Assembly (NCBI GenBank): GCA_964017155.1
Contig: OZ024862.1
Coordinates: 33,063,691 to 33,127,690, forward strand
Length of the DNA: 64,000 nt
Reading direction: 5' to 3'
From: Oasisia sp. SBJ-2009
Lineage: Eukaryota > Annelida > Polychaeta > Sabellida > Siboglinidae
Below are positions 56,803 to 64,000 of the stretch, piece by piece. The notes beneath the pieces were generated by a model. The model searched no databases. It saw only the letters and a program-made list of their open reading frames with translations, and was not told the DNA's origin. Each line of letters starts with the position of its first letter. Within the stretch, counting starts at the first letter, position 1. The translations under genes were made by a program, and so were the position numbers.

Positions 56803-59800
56803 ATGAGTGGCGGCAAGGGCAAACGTGTATCGTCGAGTCCACTGGCGTCGTCGAGTGACGAGGAGGGAAGTCCTAACACGGACACGCAGAAAGACATACT
56901 GGAGAATGACAGCGACAGTCGCGTACACGACAAGGCAGTGTTAGCCGCAGACGCACCTGTGCCGTTGCCGACGCTACCCGACCACGACTATGAGACGGCT
57001 CCTTCGCCGGGCGACAGTAGCAGTAGTACCACCAGCGAGCCGTCCTATGTCCGGCAGCCGGGCTTCACTCTCCATGCCCACAGGGTCGTGTGTTATCCAA
57101 AGGCAAAGAAGAAGAGAATATTCATTGCCACTGTGAAAGGACAGAAACACAGAGAACCGGTTCCTCCAAAGAGCAGACCACGAAGAGGTAAGCTAAAACT
57201 CCTTAATAGTCCTTCATAAATTTTAATACAATTAAATAGCCATGTATTTGTGACTTCAAAAGGATCTGCTTCTTCGAATCAAATTAGACACATACCAAAT
57301 TGTTACCCATCCAATAGACAACAACCCTAGACATGTTTATTATGCACCCCATCCCCACCCCTCAACAAATATATTTCACACCCATCCATGGATGATAAAG
57401 TCGTGATATATAACCCCCCACCCCTTGTGACATTGTCACACTGACACATGGCCCTCCACCCCTTGTGACATTGTCACACTGACACAGGGCCCTCCACTCC
57501 TTGTGACATTGTCACACTGACACATGGCCCTGCACCCCTTGTGACATTGTCACACTGACACATGGCCCTCCACCCCTTGTGACATTGTCACACTGACACA
57601 TGGCCCTCCACCCCTTGTGACAGTGTCACACTGACACAGGGCCCTCCACCCCTTGTGACATGGTGACACTGACACAGGGCCTTCCACCATTGTGACACTG
57701 TTACACTGACCCAGGGCCCTCCACCATTGTGACATGGTGACACTGACACAGGGCCTTCCACCATTGTGACACTGTCACACTGACCCAGGGCCCTCCACCA
57801 TTGTGACATGGTGACACTGACACAGGGCCTTCCACCATTGTGACACTGTCACACTGACTCAGGGCCCTCCACCATTGTGACATGGTGACACTGTCACTGG
57901 GCCCTTCACCCATATGACTTTGTCACACTGACACAGGTCCCTTCACCCCTCGTGACATTTTCACACTGACACAGGTCCCTTCACCCCTCGTGACATTTTC
58001 ACACTGACACAGGTCCCTTCACCCCTCGTGACATTTTCACACTGACACAGGTCCCTTCACCCCTCGTGACATTTTCACACTGACACAGGTCCCTTCACCC
58101 CTCGTGACATTTTCACACTGACACAGGTCCCTTCACCCCTTGTGACATTTTCACACTGACCCAGAACCCTCCACCCCTTGTGACATTGTCCCACTGACCC
58201 ATAGATAAACTAACCTTGCAGATGAACATGCTTGATGCATAATGCTGTGAATATATTTTAAAGAAAAAATTGAGAGATATCCATCACACAAGTGAATGAA
58301 AAGACCTGTCAATGGACCAGTGAATTAATCCTCCTGGTGTCAATTGCGGTCCAATCACTTAAAGCACTTGATTGTAACTGCTGGAATGGTAACTAAGAAA
58401 ACAAACACAGTGAAGGTTAACAAGTCACTTTGATGATACTTACTATGTAATCCTGTAACAGACGAAACACTAAATACATGCATAATCAATCAGCGAATTC
58501 ATGGGTAGTTTCTGTAAAATTGTGCAATAACTAGAAAAATCTTCAGAAGCGATGTTTGAATCTTTTGGCGGTTTTGTTTGGTCGTTGTACATTTGTGTTG
58601 GTCATTGGCTTTATTGGTCATTGTTAATGTAGGGAATAGATTGACCTGTGACTACTAAGGCCCAGTTAATTATGTCCCGGGGGGTTGGCCCTGTTGCTGT
58701 GTTGATGTAGGGCCTAGTTAATATGTTCACCTGTATGTTGATTATGTTGATCCATATAGGTTTAGGGCCTCTGTGATCTATTGGTGTAGGGCCCAGTTGA
58801 TCCACTGACAATTAGGACCTAGTTGATCTGTTGAGCAATGGCCCAGTTTATTTCGCCGTCAATCTGTTGGCAAAGGACCCAGTTACTATGTTCATCTAGG
58901 GCTCAGTTAATATGTTGAGCTAAAAGCCTAGAGAAATTTTATCACAGTTCAATTAATATGTTAACCTGGGGCCCTCTATTCAGTGTGGTTTTACAAAACT
59001 TTATTAATTTAATGTACATAAACTAGGATTTTATCTTATTAACTTTTATTTAAAAATTCATAATTTACTTATTTATAATTTTATTTAGCTCTCTTGTGTG
59101 AGATTTGTTGTTTTAGATTTATGTTGACCACAGCTGTGAACAGGGCATAGCCCTGGATTTAATGGTATTTAAGTAACATTATTTTTATTATTAATAGTAA
59201 TGTGATGTTTTTCTTAAAATGTTATACGTATAAATTGTGTTGTTAGAGGTATAAAACTACCCAGTATGGACATTTTATAGAAATTTTCAAAAGAATGTGT
59301 GATAAAAAGATTGCTGCTTATTTCATCAGTTGGTTGGTTTAGATCATTAAAAAACAATCACAGTTCCTTGGAATTAAAGATTTCACCTGGTCACCCTGTA
59401 AAAATGTAATCTTTCAAGAATAGAAAACTTGGCCAGTCACTGACAATAACTAAACTGCATGATGAGTTTGGTGAAATATTCAGAAAGCATACCAAGTTTC
59501 TCGAGAGAACGTTATCTTATAAAACAATACCCTTTTTTAGATTTTAACTTGCTTACAGAAAAACATCACACTTTTGAGTAAGACCAGATCTGGCAGAGTG
59601 CGTGAGGATTACGATAAAGAACACAGTTGCATATAATTAAGACCATCTCATGGCAGTGACTGATTAGTTGTTTATTGTTGCCAGCCACATGCGGCTAATC
59701 ACCCACCACGAGCTGCAACCAGTGAACCACACAGAAATTGTGTGATCTCGCAGAATTTAATTCTGAATGGTCAGGCATGCACATATATAATCAGCCATTT

Positions 59801-60270
59801 GGCAGAATAACTGATTATTCTAGCAGCCTATTGACAGAAAGAATAATTAGTTAGTTCTGGGCATTACCATACGATTTGTGGATTGCTGTTAAACATTCCA
59901 GTTTAATGGCGATTGCAAATATGGTGGCAGCGGGATTTGCTTGTGAATTGTCGAGTGTGTTGATCTACAAGTAAATGTATATTATGTAAACATTCACCAT
60001 CATAAGAATCCATATATGATTACATCCTTTGAGGAAATGTGTTATATTTGCACAAGTTTATGTTACTGTTTATTAGAATAGTGCATGTAGACTCTCTAGG
60101 CGAAACATGTAAGTAGAACATTTATGACAAATGTTTACAATGTCATAGTTATGTAAAATATTATAATATTTTTTTCATTGAAGATATGTGCTTATATATA
60201 TATATATGTATGTATACTGTATATACATATATATATATACATATATATATATATAATAAATGTATGTATG

Positions 60271-60319
<49 letters not shown>

Positions 60320-60398
60320 TTATTATATATATATATATATATTCATTTATTATTTATTATATATATATATACATTTATTATATATATATATACATTTA

Positions 60399-60429
<31 letters not shown>

Positions 60430-63400
60430 GTAATTTATTATTAAATATGGCAATGTTTGTGAAATAAGTAATAGAAATATACTTTTTAACGTGTTTGTCC
60501 TGCGTATACAGAGTTGCACCATGATACAATTAAGCATCTGTTTGCAATGCAAAGGTTTAGTATTAAACAACCACCCTGCTGCTGTTGTACATGTTATTGC
60601 ACTGTGATGTCGTTAGGTCAGATTCATCAGCCGTCCTTTCATAAAGTCACCTGTGTGTGATGTGAGTGCGAGAGTGGATGCTGGCCAGGAGCAGGTGAAA
60701 GTGAGGACAGGTAGACGGAGAGTCTGATTGTTCACCGTGAAGTATTGATTATCTCCCATCCGTGGTACATCAGCTGACCAGTACTTGTTCTTCTCCAGAG
60801 CCTCTGCCCATGCGGATGCGAGCGTTGCCACAGAGCTTCTGGCAACAACCAAACGTAGCCGACAGCATGCCCCCCAGCTCAACCTACCCCATTCTGCCGC
60901 CCCTGTACAGCAAGGACTCGGGCGAAGACGTCACTGGTGAGTGGATAGGTGGCAAATAATGACCGATTTATGATCAAAGCACTGATTGATTACTTGCATT
61001 CGTGGAATTTGTCTGTTGATGTATGTTTTATGCATGATGTGTTTAATGTTTATGGTAGTTGTTGCTAAGTGGATTCTAAGACATGCAATGGTTTGTTACG
61101 TTGGTGATGTGACTGTTCTGTGGTTAACCAGGCAATGGGTTATGGAGTGGGGCAGGAAATGGAGGTTGGTCCTAAAATTAGTGGACCTCAAATTAAATGG
61201 GAGATGCGATTGAGATTTTCAGGTGGGAGATAGAATTAGTGGGAGTTTAGGGGTGATGGGAAACGGGATTGGTGAATAATGAGATTTGCAGGATATGTGA
61301 TTTGCAGGCCATAGGAAAGGTGAGAGACAGGATTGGTGAAAGGTGGGACTGTGGTTTATGAGACTAGCAGGAGATAGGACTGGTGGGAAATGGGATTAGT
61401 AGGTGATGGGATTGGTGAGAGATGAGATTATATAGTAGATGGTGAGAGATGTGATTAGTAGGTGATGGGATTGGTGAGAGATGAGATTATATAGTAGATG
61501 GTGAGAGATGAGATTAGTAGGTGATGGGATTGGTTGGAGATGAGATTGGTGGGTGATGGGATTGGTGAGAGATGAGATTAGTAGGTGATGGGATTGGTGG
61601 GAGATGAGATTAGTAGGTGATGAGATTGGTGGGAGATGAGATTAGTAGGTGATGGGATTGGTGGGAGATGAGATTAGTCGGTGATGGGATTGGTGGGAGA
61701 TGAGATTAGTAGGTGATGGGATTGGTGGGAGATGAGATTAGTAGGTGATGGGATTGGTGGGAGATGAGATTAGTTGGTGATGGGATTGGTGAGAGATGAG
61801 ATTAGCAGGTGATGGGATTGGTGAGAGATGAGATTAGTAGGTGATGAGATTGGTGGGAGATGAGATTAGTAGGTGATGGGATTGGTGGGAGATGAGATTA
61901 GTCGGTGATGGGATTGGTGGGAGATGAGATTAGTAGGTGATGGGATTGGTGAGAGATGAGATTAGTAAGCGATGGGATTGAAGAGAGATGGGAGATGGGA
62001 TTGGTAGGCGTTGGGATTAGGAGGTGATGGGGTTGGTGGGAGATGGGATTAGTAGATGGTGGGAGGTGAGATTAGTAGGTGATAGAGTTGGTGGGAGATG
62101 GGATTAGTAGATGGTGGGAGATGAGATTAGTAGGTGATGGGGTTGGTTGGAGATGAGATTAATAGATGGTGGGAAATGAGATTAGTAGGTGATAAGGTTG
62201 GTGGGAGATGGGATTAGTAGATGGTGGGATATGAGATTAGTAGGTGATGGGGGTTGGTTGGAGATGAGATTAATAGATGGTGGGAGATGAGATTAGTAGG
62301 TGATAGGGTTGGTAGGAGATGGGATTAGTAGATGGTTGGAGATGAGATTAGTGGGTGATGGGGGTTGGTTGGAGATGAGATTAATAGATGGTGGGAGATG
62401 AGATTAGTAGCTGATAGGGTTGGTGGGAGATGGGATTAGTAGATGGTGGGATATGGGATTAGTAGGTGATGGGGTTGGTGGGAGATGGGATTAGTAGATG
62501 GTGGGAGATGGGATTAGTAGGGGATGGGGTTGGTAGGAGATGGGATTAGTAGATGGTTGGAGATGAGATTAGTAGGTGATGGGGGTTGGTTGGAGATGAG
62601 ATTAATAGATGGTGGGAGATGAGATTAGTAGCTGATAGGGTTGGTGGGAGATGGGATTAGTAGATGGTGGGATATGGGATTAGTAGATGATGGGGTTGGT
62701 GGGAGATGGGATTAGTAGATGGTGGGAGATGGGATTAGTAGGGGATGGGGTTGGTGGGAGATGGGATTAGTATATGGTGGGAGATGAGATTAGTAGGTGA
62801 TGGGGTTGGTGGGAGATGAGATTAGTAGATGGTGGGAGATGAGATTAGTAGGTGATGGGGTTGGTGGGAGATGAGATTAGTAGATGGTGGGAGATGAGAT
62901 TAGTAGGTGATAGGGTTGGTGGGAGATAAGATTAGTAGATGGTGGGAGATGAGATTAGTAGGTGATAGGGTTGGTGGGAGATGAGATTAGTAGATGGTGG
63001 GAGATGAGATTAGTAGGTGATGGGGTTGGTGGGAGATGAGATTAGTAGATGGTGGGAGATGAGATTAGTAGGTGATAGGGTTGGTGGGAGATGAGATTAG
63101 TAGATGGTGGGAGATGAGATTAGTAGGTGATGGGGTTGGTGGGAGATGAGATTAGTAGATGATGGGAGATGAGATTAGTAGGTGATGGGGTTGGTGGGAG
63201 ATGAGATTAGTAGAAGGTGGGAGATGAGATTAGTTTTGACCTTTCTGCGCATGCGCAATAAACGTAAAATCACCAATGTCCAGCGAAACAACAAAGCAGT
63301 TTTGGTATAAATGCCATGAGCTGTTTGTTAACTCTCCTGCAGTGATTACTGTGAAAAGTTTCTTAAAATGTCGTTCAATGCAATACAATATTACGTTTTT

Positions 63401-63890
63401 TATAAATCACTGTCGTGGATTATGGCGCACTACAGTCATGTGATTTATGCTTGCTATCAAAATATGCTTCAAAACTTGTTTGCCTCGTAATAAATTGCGA
63501 CAAATAACTTTGTTGAGAGGTTATGTACATCCTAACGAACAACCTGTAGTATTTATACCATAAATACTTTGTCTTTTCGCTGCACATTGATGATTTTACA
63601 TATATTGCGCATGCGCAGAAACATCAGTCAGAACATTTATAACGCCTGAAAAATTTAAGCGTTACACCCATACTAAAATACTGATATATTTTCTCTGTGG
63701 TGCTTGTCATCATCTGATGCGGCCATTTTGTTTCAGATATTCGACCAATTACTCCGCCAGAAGATAAGGACAGGAACAAGTTGCGAGTGGTGCCGGAGAG
63801 GATGGTGACGCTGGCAAACACAGAACTCTTACTAAAACTGTTTGATGGCGTCGAGGGCAGAAAGACCAACTGTCGACTGAAACGTGGCAG
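56803..63890 (+). CDS. TEAD-binding-loop protein (YAP/FAM181-like motif), partial
   Basis: Three exons, 56803-57187, 60799-60936 and 63737-63890, with consistent phases. The gene continues past the window. Exon 1 starts MSGGKGKRVSSSPLASSSDE. It is acidic and Ser/Pro-rich, then basic (YPKAKKKRIFIATVKGQK, a possible nuclear signal). Exon 2 encodes PLPMRMRALPQSFWQQPN. This matches the omega-loop by which YAP and vertebrate FAM181 proteins bind TEAD factors (pattern PMRxRxLPxSF[FW]xxP). Exon 3 encodes PITPPEDKDR and ERMVTLANTELLLKLFDGVE, a helix-like segment I do not recognise. There are no WW domains, so it is not YAP itself. A TEAD cofactor role is inferred from the motif. Orthology to FAM181 is possible but not shown. 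Confidence 0.75.
57417..58205. repeat. About 38-bp minisatellite in intron 1 of the TEAD-loop gene
   Basis: About 20 units of ccccttgtgacattgtcaca followed by ctgacacatggccctcca. There are block variants: ttgtgacatggtgacac in the centre and ctcgtgacattttcacac at the end. Each unit contains the short palindrome tgtgacattgtcaca. Confidence 0.93.
58650..58990. repeat. Diverged minisatellite
   Basis: Degenerate units of about 33 bp around ggcccagttaatatgttgac. It is much older than the neighbouring arrays. The rest of intron 1 (58990-60180) is unique AT-rich sequence. Confidence 0.7.
60190..60432. repeat. (TA)n-rich region with catttatta palindromes
   Basis: TA tracts broken by repeats of acatttattatatata and tgtatgtatg. 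It is extremely AT-rich, in intron 1. Confidence 0.93.
61225..63232 (+). repeat. 2-kb G-rich minisatellite with higher-order structure
   Basis: Built from gagatgagattagtaggtga and tggggttggtgg elements. The first half (to about 61980) alternates two short units of about 32 bp total. The second half adds agatggtggg to give a longer unit. The + strand is almost free of C throughout. It lies in intron 2 of the TEAD-loop gene. Confidence 0.95.
63236..63662. mobile_element. TIR element (MITE-like), copy 2
   Basis: Same family as 27.9-28.4 kb, inserted in the opposite orientation. It has the terminal inverted tctgcgcatgcgcaa and aaatcaccaatgtccagcga. The shared interior includes ttgctatcaaaatatgcttc and gagctgtttgttaactctc. 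It ends about 75 bp upstream of exon 3. Confidence 0.85.
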
Positions 63891-64000
63891 GTCAGTGGGT
63901 ACCACCATTGTCAGTCAATGTCACCAGTGTTGAGCTGTTAGTCAGTGTCACCAATGTCAAGCTGTCAGTGTCACTAGTGTCAAATGTTCCTGTGCTGTAC
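63891..64000 (+). repeat. Short donor-side repeat at the window edge
   Basis: Directly after exon 3 the donor gtcagtg is followed by further copies of gtcagtgtcaccaatgtcaa-like units to the window end. It resembles the donor-side repeat at 31.2 kb. Confidence 0.55.

Noticed and set aside
57550..57913. Small - strand frames with SVTMSQWWRAL repeats
   Set aside because: Translations of the 38-bp minisatellite in an intron.

Overview
This is a nuclear genome window from an animal. The genes are intron-rich (up to 16 exons), have animal-type splice sites, and encode metazoan proteins. LINEs, tRNA-type SINEs, TIR elements and large micro/minisatellites are abundant. The mix of CR1/L2-like and RTE-like LINEs, a THAP-bearing P-like element and very long simple repeats suggests a lophotrochozoan, most likely a mollusc. 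That assignment is inference; no species-diagnostic gene is present.

Layout. Positions 1-1942: last visible exons of a cysteine-rich extracellular protein (+). 2.4-4.7 kb: simple repeats and two dead LINE 3' ends. 5167-18053: TMEM201 (+, 10 exons), with an almost intact CR1/L2-type LINE in intron 1. 20005-23766: ICMT (+, 4 exons). 27689-39757: a 16-exon gene on the - strand encoding a ubiquitin-like domain, four membrane segments and armadillo-type repeats, which I cannot name. 39916-49046: VEZT (vezatin, +, 14 exons), head to head with the previous gene across 158 bp. 49961-54582: SIGMAR1 (+, 4 exons). 56803-63890 and beyond the edge: a gene (+) with a YAP/FAM181-like TEAD-binding loop. I rebuilt every model by hand from splice sites. 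All five complete models have coding lengths divisible by three and consistent phases at every junction.

Functional theme. TMEM201 (inner nuclear membrane), ICMT (ER methylation of prenylated proteins), SIGMAR1 (ER), vezatin (junctional membrane) and the unnamed four-TM protein are all membrane proteins. I see no operon-like coupling apart from the shared promoter at 39.8 kb.

Most unusual signal. Several unrelated genes carry a minisatellite whose repeat unit is a copy of an exon-intron boundary, that is the intron end plus the first 15-25 bases of the exon. It occurs at TMEM201 exon 8, ICMT exon 4, three exons of the unnamed gene and SIGMAR1 exon 4. Donor-side versions lie after exon 13 of the unnamed gene and probably after the last visible exon of the TEAD-loop gene. 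These arrays present many near-identical competing splice sites. Other notable items are a U12-type intron in VEZT, two GC-AG introns, a LINE ORF2 lacking an ATG, two copies of one TIR element just upstream of exons, and a near-perfect 170-bp palindrome.
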